Positions 10,201-20,918 of a stretch of 64,000 nucleotides of DNA are shown here, in pieces. The notes beneath the pieces were generated by a model that was not told where the DNA came from, made no database searches, and saw nothing but the letters and a program-made list of their open reading frames with translations. Each line of letters opens with the position of its first letter. Within the stretch, counting starts at the first letter, position 1. Position numbers and translations under genes: made by a program. The stretch comes from Mrakia gelida. Lineage: Eukaryota > Basidiomycota > Tremellomycetes > Cystofilobasidiales > Mrakiaceae. Where the stretch lies: the NCBI GenBank assembly GCA_024345305.1, contig BRON01000002.1, positions 2,542,001 through 2,606,000 of the forward strand. Reading direction: 5' to 3'.

Positions 10201-12952
10201 AAGACCTCGTAAGTCCAACCTCGAGCTGAACGCACCTCGACACCCTGAGCTGACCTTCCTTCCGATTTCTTCCTCAGCACGCCAAAATTCGAAAGACCGT
10301 CACCAACGCCCATGAGCTTCAGATTCTCGAGTCCTTCCTCGTCTTCAACGCCTCCGTTCTCAAGACCAACTTGTATCAGCCCACCAAGGTCGCTCTTTCG
10401 TTCCGACTGAAGGGAGACTTCCTTCCCGCCGTACGTCTCCGTTCCCCTCCCCTTCCCTCCTCGCGAGTCTTGTTCGATCTGACCACTCCTTTTCCTTCTC
10501 GATCAGGTTGAGTACCCCAAGGCTCCCTTCGGAATCTTCCGTACGTTCTCCGCCTCTCTCCTTTTCGTTCTCGAGTCGACACGAAGTTGACGGACGCGTC
10601 TCCTCCCTCTCTTCTCTTCCTTAGTCGTCGTCGGAAGCGATTTCCGAGGATTCCACATCCGATTCCGAGACGTCGCTCGAGGTGGTGTGAGGATCGTCAA
10701 CTCTCGAGGAAAGGAGCAGTACTCGATCAACGCGAGGAACTTGTTCGACGAGAACTACGCTCTCGCCTCCACTCAAGCTCTCAAGAACAAGGATATCCCT
10801 GAAGGGTAGGTCGTCCTCTTCCTCGTCGCTCTCGACCAAAGAACAACTTAGCTGACTTCTCGTCCTTCGTCGTCTCGCAGAGGAGCCAAGGGAACGATCC
10901 TCCCCTCTCTCGGAGCCAACCCTCGTCTCTGCTTTGAGCGATACATCGACGCCATCGCCGACCTCCTCCTCCCTGGAGAGTCTCCCGGTATCAAGGGACC
11001 CATTGTCGATCTCTACGGAAAGAAGGAAATCCTCTTCTTCGGTCCAGATGGTTAGTGTCGCTTCCCTCGAGCGATTGTCTTCGTTCCTAACCCGTCTGAT
11101 CTGGCCTCGTTCCTCTTCTCGCAGAGGGAACCGCTGGGTTCATGGACTGGGCGGCATACCACCTTCGATCTCGAGGGGCAGACTGGTGGAAATCGGCAAC
11201 GACAGGCAAGAGTGCTGCTGCTCTCGGAGGTATCCCTCACGACGAGTAAGTCTTCGAAGCCGCCAGCCCTCTGCGACGCGTCGAGACTCGAGCTGACCCT
11301 CGCTTCTCTCCTCTTCCCTCCTTACTCTCAGGTTCGGAATGACCTCGCTCTCGGTTCGACAGTATATCGCTGGTACCTACGCGAAGCTCAACTGGAAGGA
11401 GTCTAACGTCACCAAGGTGAGCTTCGTTTCGCTCCCTCCTTTCGCTTCGAACCTTCACTTCACTGAACTCGTCTCTTCTCCCCAGGTCCAAACGGGAGGA
11501 CCCGACGGAGATCTCGGATCGAACGAAATCCTTCTCAGCAGTGATCGAACTATCGCCATCATCGACGGTTCGGGAGTGATCCACGATCAGGCTGGTCTGA
11601 ACCGAGCGTGAGTCGACTCCTTCGTCCGACCTTTCTCTCGTCGTCGTCGAGGCTGACCCGCGTTATTCTTCTTTTCCAGCGAGCTTGTTCGACTCGCTAA
11701 GGCTCGACTCACCATCGAGAACTTCAACGTCGCTCTTCTCGGACCTGGTGGATACCGAGTCCTCGTCGACCAGCAGGACATCGTCCTTCCTTGTGAGTCC
11801 TCTACTTCGACGCGTCTCGACTTACTCGAGCTCTCGCTGACTTTCTCTTCCTCTTCTCTCGAACAGCCGGAGAGAAGATCACCGATGGAACCTCCTTCCG
11901 AAACGTCGCTCATCTTCGATACACCGCTGACATCCTCGTTCCCTGTGGAGGAAGGGTGAGTTCGAGTCGAGCTCTCAAAAGTCGCGAGAAGCGGCTTTCG
12001 TCCTGACGCGTCGTGTTCCTTTCCTTCCCATCAGCCCGAATCTGTCAACATCTCCAACGTCTCTCGACTCTTCGACGCAGAGGGAAAGCCTCACTTCAAG
12101 GTTATCGTCGAGGGAGCCAACCTCTTCCTCACCCAGCAGGCTCGACTCTACCTCGAGAAGCGAGGCGTCATCCTCTTCAAGGACAGTTCCGCCAACAAGG
12201 TTCGTCTCTTGCTCTTCCTTTCTCGCTCGAGAAGTCTCCCACTGACTTGTCTGCGTTCGAACCCTTGCAGGGAGGAGTCACGTCTTCGTCCTTGGAGGTC
12301 CTCGCGGGTCTCGGTCTTTCCGACGAGGAGTACCTCGACTTGATGGTCTTCAAGAACAACAAGCCCTCGTCCTTCTACTCCGCCTACGTCAAGGACATCC
12401 AGGCCAAGATCTGCGAGAACGGAAGGCTCGAGTTCGAGGCGATCTGGGAGGAATACGTCCGACGAGTGAGTGCCTCGTCCCGTCGCGTTCTTCTCTTCCT
12501 TCGTCCCCTCTTGACCCTCTGACTGATCCCTTCTGTTCCATCTTCTCTTCTCCGAGCAGAAGGGAGCCGTCGCTCGTTCGCTTCTCAGTGACGAGCTCTC
12601 GAGTGGTCTCAACGCTCTCCAAGTCGAACTCGAGGAGAGCATCCTCTACGAACAGGTCGAGTCGACGAAGGCCGTCCTCAAGAAGGCGATCCCCAAGACC
12701 CTCATCGACAAGGTCGGAGTCGAGACGCTGATGAAGAGGTTGCCCGAACAGGTTCGTCGTTTCTTCCCTCCCTTCGTTCTTCGACGCGTCCTCTTCGATC
12801 GCTGATCTTGGATCCTTCCTTCGACCCTCCTCTCGCAGTACCTCCGCGCTCTCTGGTCCGCCTACGTCTCGTCCCACTTCATCTACTCGAAAGGTCTCCA
12901 GGCTTCTCAGGTCGATTTCTACCTCTTCATCAGCGGTCTCGCCTCGGCTTGA
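7244..12952 (+). CDS. GDH2: NAD-specific glutamate dehydrogenase (large fungal type)
   Basis: The enzyme oxidises glutamate to 2-oxoglutarate and ammonium using NAD+. The spliced protein of roughly 1,050 residues follows the yeast Gdh2 layout. A long N-terminal regulatory region (SAQGFIPLDLVKGEVTWFYQ, later LLYCLPDNPFFG and RLGSSYIQLKN) precedes the catalytic part. The catalytic part contains FRGFHIRFRDVARGGVRIV, KNKDIPEGGAKG with the catalytic lysine region, FFGPDEGTAGFMDWA, TGGPDGDLGSNEILLSS and IVEGANLFLTQQARL. It ends VDFYLFISGLASA. Exon 1 is predicted to be only ATGTCT (7244-7249), followed by a 474-nt intron ending at 7723. All later introns are short with ctgac branch sites. No frameshift or internal stop was found. 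Expression is probably nitrogen- and carbon-regulated as in other fungi, but no operator was identified. Confidence 0.96.
7426..7452. repeat. 27-bp perfect palindrome in GDH2 intron 1
   Basis: Two 13-base arms (catcctagaagta and tacttctaggatg) flank a single central c at 7439. The sequence can form a perfect hairpin in DNA or in the pre-mRNA, or bind a dimeric regulator. It sits in the unusually long first intron of GDH2, within about 200 bp of the start codon. Confidence 0.9.
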
Positions 12953-13272
12953 TCGATCGGTTCTCGCTCCTCGCTCCTCCCTCTGCTTGCTTGTATTTCT
13001 GCTTTTCTTCGCATCACGACTCTTTCCCTCTAGTTAATTTCTCTGCTCTTTTCACCTACAAAGGACTTTCATCACTCTCTCCACCTAGATACAAACCCAA
13101 ATGGAAATCTTTCTGGCCTTCTCTCGTCGTTTCGGCTCAGCAAAAGCGCGACGCAACTTTCGAGCTCGATTCAGGTCTTTCGAGTCGTAGAGTAACGTGA
13201 GAGGTCAATCGTAAGTAACGAGAGATTACGAACCAAATATTCTACACCACGGAGATCGCAAAAGAACGAGGA
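12953..13272. other. Convergent intergenic region after GDH2
   Basis: This is the 3' flank shared by GDH2 (plus) and the GNAT/ankyrin gene (minus). It is T-rich after the GDH2 stop (ctagttaatttctctgc). No gene is seen. Confidence 0.5.
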
Positions 13273-14964
13273 TCAAACCTTCCTCTTCGAACGACGAATA
13301 CCCCCTCCAGCAGCCTCCTCCTCCGGCTTCCTCTTCTTCGTCCCCTCCTCCTCTTCCAAAGCTAGCGACTCCGTCTCCTTCTCCAACCAAGCCTCGCAAG
13401 CATCTTCCCTCCACTCCGCAGGTCCCTTCTCCTTGATCCCCAGAGGCCGCCTGAAATCCTCCGAGCTCTTCCTCGTCGCCTTCAACAAGTCCAGCGGCCT
13501 AAGTCCCGCAAACGTCCTCGAGCCAAGCTCCTTCCTCGATCTCGTCAGCAGCGCTGCCATCACCAGCGGGAGCTGCTTCGCTGCTGCTATGTGAAGAGGA
13601 GTGCAGCCTTGAGCGTCGGCTGTTTGGATGACGGAGAGAGGAGCGTTGACGATGTCGACGAAGAGGGAGATATCCATTCCAGTTCCGTTGGTGGCGAGGG
13701 AGGTGTTTGCGATCTTGAAGTGGAGAGGGAAGTCTCGGAAAGGGTTGTCGGAGGTTACTGGAGGGGGAGGGGGTTGGGCCGATGCATCTTGGCCTGAAGA
13801 AGAAGCGGTGCAGAGAGGTCAGGGAGGAGAAGAGATGGATCAAGGACGCGTTCGAGATCTCGGCGGGTCCTCACCTTTGGGAAGCTGTCGCGAGGGATGC
13901 TTCGAGTCGAGGGCGAACGCAAAGTAGTCACTCGTTCCAATGCGTCGGAACCCATTCTGGATGGGTTGAAAAGACAGTCAGCATGGATCTCAATCGAGGG
14001 AGTTCGAGAGACGCGTGCTCACGTCGCGGAAGAAGACGAGAACACGCTCCAGGTTCCTTGTTCGGTTTGCTGCTTTGACAGGATCCAGAGCAGGTCGAGG
14101 TTTCCGGAATTCCGTCATAGCAGGATCGTAGTTATCGGGCTCTTCGTCGAGGAGGATGGCGGGCTTGCAGAGGACGAACTCGACAGGGTTGAGATCCGGG
14201 ACCCAATCACGGTCGCCGCTCTCAGCGGCGTCGAGGAGGAAGGCCGTGAAGAGGTCGAGAGCAGCTTTCCCTAGGCCTTGGGATCGGATCTCTCGCTTGG
14301 TGATGTTGAACTCGGAGATGTCTACCGACAACGGGGGGGTGAAGAGCAGGGAAGGTGAGCCTCGGTTCGAGCGGAGACGACGCGTTCATCGCTTCGAAAG
14401 GACTCACAGGCGAAGGATTCTGTGTTCATCTCGCGACCGAAGACTCCAGTGCCAGACTTCCCACCGCGAGGAGCGATGAAGTCCTCCCTGAGGCGTCCGG
14501 CATGGTCGAAGACGGTGACGGCGAAGTTGCACATCTGAGGATTTGGAGCAATAGGACGCGGTCAGCTTGATTCGAAACGATCTGAGAGACGAAGGACGCA
14601 TGAGCATACCTCCTGCGAAGGCTCGTCCATGAACTCGTGGAAGTCTGGGGAGGAGGAACGAGGGGAGAAGGCGAGAAGAAACGTCAATGATTTGCTTCGA
14701 AGCCTTCCTCCCTCCTCCCTCCCGTGCACTGCTTGACTCACCTTCTCCCATCTCCTCTCTCTTGACGATGCATGCCTCGAGCTTCCCGACGACCTCTCTA
14801 TCGAGTTTGATCTCTCGAGAGATATCGCAAAGGAAGTCGAAGTCGGGCTCAGGATCGGACAGCTCTTCGTAGTCCTCCTCCCCTTCCGTGAGCCCAACTC
14901 CGACGCCGCCGTATCGAGTTCGGGGTACAGGATAGAGATGAAGGGCAGATAGATCGACAGCCAT
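13273..14964 (-). CDS. GNAT-like protein with C-terminal ankyrin repeat
   Basis: The minus-strand exons read MAVDLSALHLYPVPRTRYGG, then FHEFMDEPSQE, then MCNFAVTVFDHAGRLREDFI. A block beginning SVDISEFNITKREIRSQGLG follows. A splice junction then joins VLVFFRD to NGFRRIGTSDYFAFAL. That join resembles the end of a GNAT acyltransferase fold (helix, then GFRRIG). The last exons carry an ankyrin-like stretch (QGCTPLHIAAAKQLPLVMAA) and end in a basic tail KRKPEEE...RRSKRKV that could be a nuclear signal. Role and substrate are unknown. The start could instead be an in-frame ATG at 15057. The gene is divergent from QRI7, with about 150 bp between the two starts. Confidence 0.62.
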
Positions 14965-15114
14965 CTTAACGAGCTCGGTGAGATTGGTTGGAAGTGATGC
15001 AAGGAAGGAGATGAGCGTCGGAAGCGGAGGAGGGAGAAGCTGAAATCGAGAGCTCAAAAGCCAAAGCTCACCTCATCGTGAGGTCGCCCTTCAACCAGAA
15101 CGACAACTTTTCAG

Positions 15115-17248
15115 ATGCTCAAACTTCAGCGTATAGGTGGATCAGCAGTCCCAAGCTGCCTCTGCTGCCTTCAAACCTCCTCGATTGGACCCTCGACAGC
15201 TGTCAAGCTCGCTCGTCGTTCAACGTCGAGCTCACATCCTTCCTCCTCCTTCCTCCCATCGTCAACGCTCCCTCCTCGTCGGTCCTACTACTCCTCAGCT
15301 GCTCAACTTACTCCATCACGTTTATCACCACCTCCGCCACCTGTTCCGTATCCAATACCGTCTTATTTCCGCATCCTCGCTCTGGAATCCTCGGCGGACG
15401 ACACTTGCGCCTCCGTCGTCGACTCGAACAGGAAGATCCTCTCCAACGTCGTCAGGAAGCAGCATCATATACACGGTGAGGCTCTTTTCTCGTCTCTCGA
15501 AATTGCATCCTTCACTCCTCGAGATAAGGGGTGCTGGAAGTCAAGCGAGACCTGATTCGTCTCGTTCGTTCTCCCTTCAGCCCAGTTCGGTGGGATCCAC
15601 CCTCTCTGGGCTCAAAACGCTCATTCGAGGGAGATGGTGAGGAATCAAGCGCTCGTTGTAGGTCTGGAGACACTAGCTGATCCTCTTTTGGATCGATCTT
15701 GGCAGCCCGGAGTGATCAAACAAGCCCTCGACGAAGCTGAACTCTCCCTCGCCGACATCGACGGTTTCGCGTTAGTTTTCGATTCCTCTGAGATGTCTGA
15801 ATCACTCTCTCGACTTTCCTGACACTTTCTGATACTCTTTTGTGCTACCCTCTCGTTCAGTTTTACTCAGGGACCGGGGTTGGTCGCGTTCTGCCTCCTT
15901 CGTCCTCCTCGCGACACGAAACCTGACTCGTCCTTCCTTTCGCTTTCGAAGCATGCAAGCATGCTTGGACAAGGCCTGCACTTCCACCGGAGCTCTAGCA
16001 GCAGCAACTGGGAAGCCTCTGTTTGGTGTCAACCACATGGTCAGTCCTTTCGCTCCTTCTCTTCGAACGCAGCCTCGTACGAATCTGATCGTCTCGACTT
16101 TCGCTCGCCCTCCAGCAAGCCCATGCTCTCACTCCTCTTATGACCGAGGAAGTCTCACCAGCCTTCCCCTACCTCACCTTCCTGATGTCCGGAGGTCACA
16201 GCCAAATCCTCCTCTCGACCTCATACGACGAGCATCGGATCATCGTCGATACGGGTGCGATCGCTGTTGGGTGAGTTTCGACGCGTCTCACTCTCGAGGC
16301 TTCATCGGACTGACCGGCTCTTCCTCTTCCCTTGAGACTATCAGCCAAGCTTTCGATCGAGTCGGAGCAGACATCGGTATCCTTGCCCACCCCACTTACG
16401 GTTTCGGACGCGCCGTCGAAGATCTAGCGGCCTCCACACCACCTCTCCCCGTCCCTCCTCTCGTCAAACCCTTCTACCTCCCGAACCACTCCACTCCTCA
16501 ATTCGCCTTCCAATCCCCACACACTCAAGCCCTCGTCGCTCTTCGTGCTTTAGCCCCACCGGAGGAAGGAGCTCATCATCTCTCGCACAACGAGAAGACG
16601 GTCACCCTCGAGCAGAAGGTCGCCGTCGCGAGAGCGTTCCAGGAGACGGTTGCGGAGATGATGCTGGAACGGCTGCAGTACGTGAAGAACAGGCTGAAGA
16701 AGGAGAGGCAGGCGAAGAGGAAGCAGGGGCTGAAAGGGTTCGACGGGGAGTTGAAGTTGAGCTCGCTGGTTCTGAGTGGAGGAGTCGCGAGCAACAAGTA
16801 TTTGAGGATGAGGTGAGTTGAGTTTCGACGCTTCTTTTTCTCGACCTCCTTCTTCGCCGAAAGCTGACCTTCTCCGCGTCGTTTCTTCTTCTCAGACTGA
16901 AAGAGTTCTCCGATAAATACTCCATGAGAATCATCGTCCCTCCCATCGAACTCTGCACCGACAACGCTGGTTCGTTCCTCTCCTTTTCTCTCCTCGTCTC
17001 GTCGCTTCCCTCGCTAATCGAGTCTTCTCCCCCTCGTTCTCCTCTCCCCTTCGCATCCTTCCTCTACAGCCATGATCGGAAACGTCGCCGTGGACCGCTT
17101 CCGCGAAGGGAAGAACCAATCCTACTCGGACATCCTGCCTCGCAAGAAATGGTCGATCGAACACCTGAACGCTGAACGAGACGACTTTGGGAACGAGATC
17201 CTCCCGGAGGTGGTGGAAGGAGCCGAGGAGAAGGAGAAGGATTCATGA
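15115..17248 (+). CDS. QRI7: Mitochondrial tRNA N6-threonylcarbamoyladenosine transferase (Kae1/Qri7/TsaD family)
   Basis: The enzyme transfers the threonylcarbamoyl group to A37 of ANN-decoding tRNAs in mitochondria. The first ~80 residues are Ser/Arg/Pro-rich with few acidic residues, as expected for a mitochondrial presequence. The ASKHA-fold domain follows: ILALESSADDTCAS (family DDT motif), GGIHPLWAQNAHSREM with its metal-binding histidine region, FLMSGGHSQILLS, VGADIGILAHPTYG, LSSLVLSGGVASNKYLRMR and PIELCTDNAAMIG. It ends EEKEKDS. The residue order matches Qri7/OSGEPL1 and not the cytosolic Kae1, which lacks a presequence. An insert rich in Lys/Gln (KNRLKKERQAKRKQG) precedes the SGG motif. 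No break was found. Confidence 0.92.
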
Positions 17249-17529
17249 TGTACGAGAGAGCCAGGGTTGATAAGTTAAGAGGGCAACGCGAGCAAGGGGG
17301 AAGGAACGAGAACGAGCGTGCGAGAGGTTTCGAGAGAGACGAGTAGATGGAACGCGAGGGAAGGTATGAATGGCTAAAGAGCTAGGGGTGGACAAGAGGT
17401 AATTATCAAAGGTGGGGGAGGAGCGGAGGACAGAGGAGGAGATCGGGAAACACAGAGGGGAGAGGAAGAGGAAGAGAGAGAGAGGGAGGGGCGCGACGAA
17501 GCGATGTCGAAGTGACGGAAAGCTGTGGA

Positions 17530-19920
17530 CTAGGAGTAGGCCTGCCAGTCGAAGAGAGTAGGCGAAGTTCCCCAGAACCCGGCAGGGCACTAAAGATAGA
17601 GGGGAAAGCAACGAACCCAGTGCGTTGGTCAGTTGTCGGCGACGAAAGAAGACATCTCGACGCGTCGTAGGGAAAACGAAGAGAAGAGCTCACGCTTCGA
17701 GCAACGCCAGTACCCTGGAGACGGAAGCCGATGGTGAGGGTGCCTGACTCCTGTCTATAGTTAGGCCATGTCTTTCCGCCGGGGCTGTGGAAGAAAGAAG
17801 ACGGAGGAAGAGAAGATCATCAGGATTCGCGGTCGACGAGTGAGAAAGTGGACCAAGAGGCGAAAACGAGGGCTTGTGGACTGACTAAGTGGGTTCGAGA
17901 GTCTTCACAAAGTTTCCCCATCGAGCCATGGTTTCTTTGACAGCAAGCGTCTCGGAGCCTCCAGTTCCGAACTGAGAGAAGAAGGGGAAGAAGGGAGGAA
18001 AGTCAGTCATCGCGAAAAACAGCTCGCACTTCGCTGCGACTGAAAGCGTGCGATCGAACTCACAGTGAGGTAGATGTCATCCTCGTGGCACACCTTCTGA
18101 GTGCAGTAAGGGATATAAGGATTGTTCCCGTACCTGTCGTAGACGCGAAGAGAGAGACAAAGCGGTCAGAACAAGATCGAGCGTCGAAAACGCGTCGAAT
18201 CGAAGCAAACTACTCACGACTGTCCCTGCTCGAACTCCGCGACGTAAACGAATCCTCCCAGCTTGTTCCACATCTCCGCGACATTCCGAACCGCACACGT
18301 CCAGATGCTCTCCGTTCCGAGCTCGAGCAGAGTCGTCCTCGCAGCGTCGTTTCCAGTTCCGATCGCATAGTTCTTGCTCGCCAAAATTGCAGCAGCCTTG
18401 GCCTCGTTTGGTGCGAAAAGCGAGACGAAGTAGGCGTAGTCGTCGGCGGTGATGGGGTCGGGAGCAAGGCCACCGACGGTAGTGCCTAGCTCGTCCTTTG
18501 TGGTCGAGAGGAGGATGGGACGGTAGACTGAGCTGTAAGGGAGTTTGTTCTTCGAGAGGGCCTGAGCGAAGTCCATAGGGATGAGATCGTCTCCGGTGGT
18601 AGGGCGGATAGGTGAGGCGAGAGGGATGGATTCGTCGAGAGTGAAGGCTCCGGAGACAAAGGTGGATTGGACGGAGATGAGGGTGTCGATGTCGAGAGTT
18701 CGGAGGGCGTCGAGCGTAGAAGCGTAGCCTGAGATGGCAGAGTAGAAAGCCGAGGTGAGGATGGCGGTGGTGGAAGGAGAGGACATGCCGTAGTTCTGTT
18801 GCGAGGAAAACGAGCGGAGAGGGGAGCAAGATCAGCGACGCGTCGAGATATCCAGTCCGAAATCGAGCCTCGAATGGTCGAGGCACGACTCACCATGGGA
18901 TCACTCTGGAGGATCGAAGCTCTGAAAAGATCCTTGGTCTTGGTGCTGGAGAGGAGAGCTCGAATCATCTGAGCTCCGCTCGATTGACCTGCGACGGTGA
19001 CTTTCGACGGGTTTCCTCCAAAGCTGGCGACCGTGGTCTGAAGGAAGGTGAGAGCGTTGACGACATCCTGGACGGCTAGGTTCTTGTTGGTTACGCCGGA
19101 AGGAGGAAGGAGTCCGAGAACACTGAGAAGAAACGCGAAGACAACGACCATCAGCAAACGAAACGAAAGCCCGGCTTCAGAGACGCGTTTTTTGCTCACC
19201 CAAGTCGGTACTGAGGGCAAAGAACGAGAGAGGAAAAGGTCAGAGACTGATCGCCAAGCGTGAAGAGGAACAAACTATCGCGACTGACCTGGAGAACGAC
19301 GACGACGACCTGATTCTTCTCAGCGAAGATCGAACCATCCAATCCTGGCGCGTTCGCAGATCCGGCGACGAAACTTCCTCCGTGGATCCATCTGAGACGA
19401 TCAAAAGGAAGATAGAAAGGGAGGGTCAGCGAAAGACGACGAGGCGAAGGAGGGAGAGGGAAGAGGGGATACGCACACCATGACGGGGAGGTCCTTCGCG
19501 TTCTTCGGGCTGTAGACGACGTGGTAAAGACAGTCCTCTGAGAAAGTCGACCCAGAGGAGTAGCCGACTGCTTGAGGACAAGAAGGAGGCATAGCAGTTC
19601 CGTCGAAGCTGTAGAAGAAACTCGTCAGTTTCATCGAGGGCGACAGAGGGGATAGATGAGGAGCGAGCTCACGTCTTCGACCAAGCGCTCGAGACGACCG
19701 AATCAGCCCATCTCTTCGAAGTTGAGGCATATCGAACCGTATATCTTGATCCTCCTCCAGTAGAGGCTGTAGCTCCTTGAACGCTTCCGAGAGGAGTCTT
19801 GACGAGGTTGGCTGTCGCTCGGGGGAGAGGGAGAGGGAGAGGGAGAGGGAGAGGTCCAGCTGAAACGAGGGAGAGGAGGGAGAGGCAGCTGAGCCCAAAG
19901 GAGGAGGAAGAGAAAAGCAT
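17530..19920 (-). CDS. Secreted type-B carboxylesterase/lipase
   Basis: The start MLFSSSSFGLSCLSLLSLVS is a clear signal peptide, followed by a Pro-Leu repeat (GPLPLPLPLPLPRA). The esterase domain contains TPLGSVQGA, the EDCL segment (FSEDCLYHVVYS), the oxyanion-hole motif WIHGGSFVAGS, and the nucleophile region FGGNPSKVTVAGQSSGA. The last fits the family serine signature, with Gln in the x position of GxSxG where Glu is usual. The coding region continues past an apparent stop at 17885. A donor (gtcagt) and acceptor there join EPT to YPGGKTWPNYRQESGTLTIG. A last exon encodes CPAGFWGTSPTLFDWQAYS with stop at 17530-17532. It probably hydrolyses extracellular esters. The gene is divergent from the Zn2Cys6 regulator. 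Confidence 0.88.
19824..19853. repeat. (GAGGGA)n hexanucleotide repeat in esterase coding sequence
   Basis: About five tandem copies of GAGGGA on the plus strand encode the (Leu-Pro)n run directly after the esterase signal peptide. Copy-number change would stay in frame. Confidence 0.9.
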
Positions 19921-20918
19921 GGCTTTCTCGAGAGGGAGGGGAGTTGTGGTTGAGGGGAAGGAAGGGATGAGAAGAGAATTCAAAGTGAGTCGAGTGTGAT
20001 TTTGGATGGGGGGAAGGGAGAGAAACAGAGAGAGAGGCTGTTTCTGGAACCATCAAAGGAAAGTGAGAGGAGGAGAAAGTCGAGGAGAGGAACAAAGGGA
20101 ACTCGTCGACCCTTTCACCGTTGCTACCGATCGATATTCACCAAACTGCAACGACAGGAGTAAAGCTGGGCCTCTCAGCTCGGACCTCGTCAGCGAAAGT
20201 TAGATCAGAGGAGGTGAAGGGAGCGCGTGAGAGAGGATGGCGTTTTGGGCTCAAGATGAGCTCGGATGAAACGAGAGGCGGAGGTGTTGGAAGGGTTGAA
20301 CGTTCTGGCTCAGCTCTGTTCCATCTTATCTCCGGCTCGATTGAATAGGATGATCAAGTCGAGTGAAGGTTAAACTATACGAGTTTCGGTGAGAACTGTA
20401 TCGGCAAGAGGTCCCCTTGATCTGTTGAGCTCACCGACGTCGACGTCTGCCCTTCCCCTCCCTCTTCCCCTTCACTCTCCTCAACCTTGCGCTTGCCTTC
20501 CCAAGCCTTTCTTCGGCACACTTCCTGTTCAAGGACTCACCTGAGATCCTGCTAGCGTGCACAAGCTCGGAGTCTAGCAGCGAGTGTCTCGAACAGGAAG
20601 CGCGTTCGTCGAGAGGAGAGGGAGGAGGGCGAGGCATGGGGAGGAGGAGGGTCGTTGTTTGACCGTCCTCTCGTCGTCCCTCTTTCACCTGCTTGCCCTT
20701 TTTTTCGAGGGATCGTGAAACTGTCCAAGTCGAGCGAACAGATGAAGGGGTGGGATGAGTCGATGTATACATTTTCTGCTCGGGTGATGGTTTGAAAGCT
20801 GAGGGTGATTCTCGAAATGGACTCCCGCTGAATCTTCGACCCGAACCTCCAACGTCTTCCCTCTTCCCCTCCTTCGGTCCTTTCTTCACCCTGATTGCTC
20901 TGGGGCCTAAAAGAAGAG
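19921..20918. promoter_or_regulatory. Divergent promoter between esterase and Zn2Cys6 regulator
   Basis: About 1 kb separates the two start codons. The segment has GA-rich and CT-rich tracts and a direct supply of tacc/gatcgat-type motifs, but no operator could be assigned. A long antisense frame (20431-21288) runs into the zinc-cluster exon and is rejected as a shadow. Confidence 0.45.

Noticed and set aside
17885..17887. Stop codon as the esterase C-terminus
   Set aside because: A gtcagt donor at this stop and a downstream acceptor extend the protein with family-like sequence (KTWPNYRQES and CPAGFWG), so the real end is taken as 17530.
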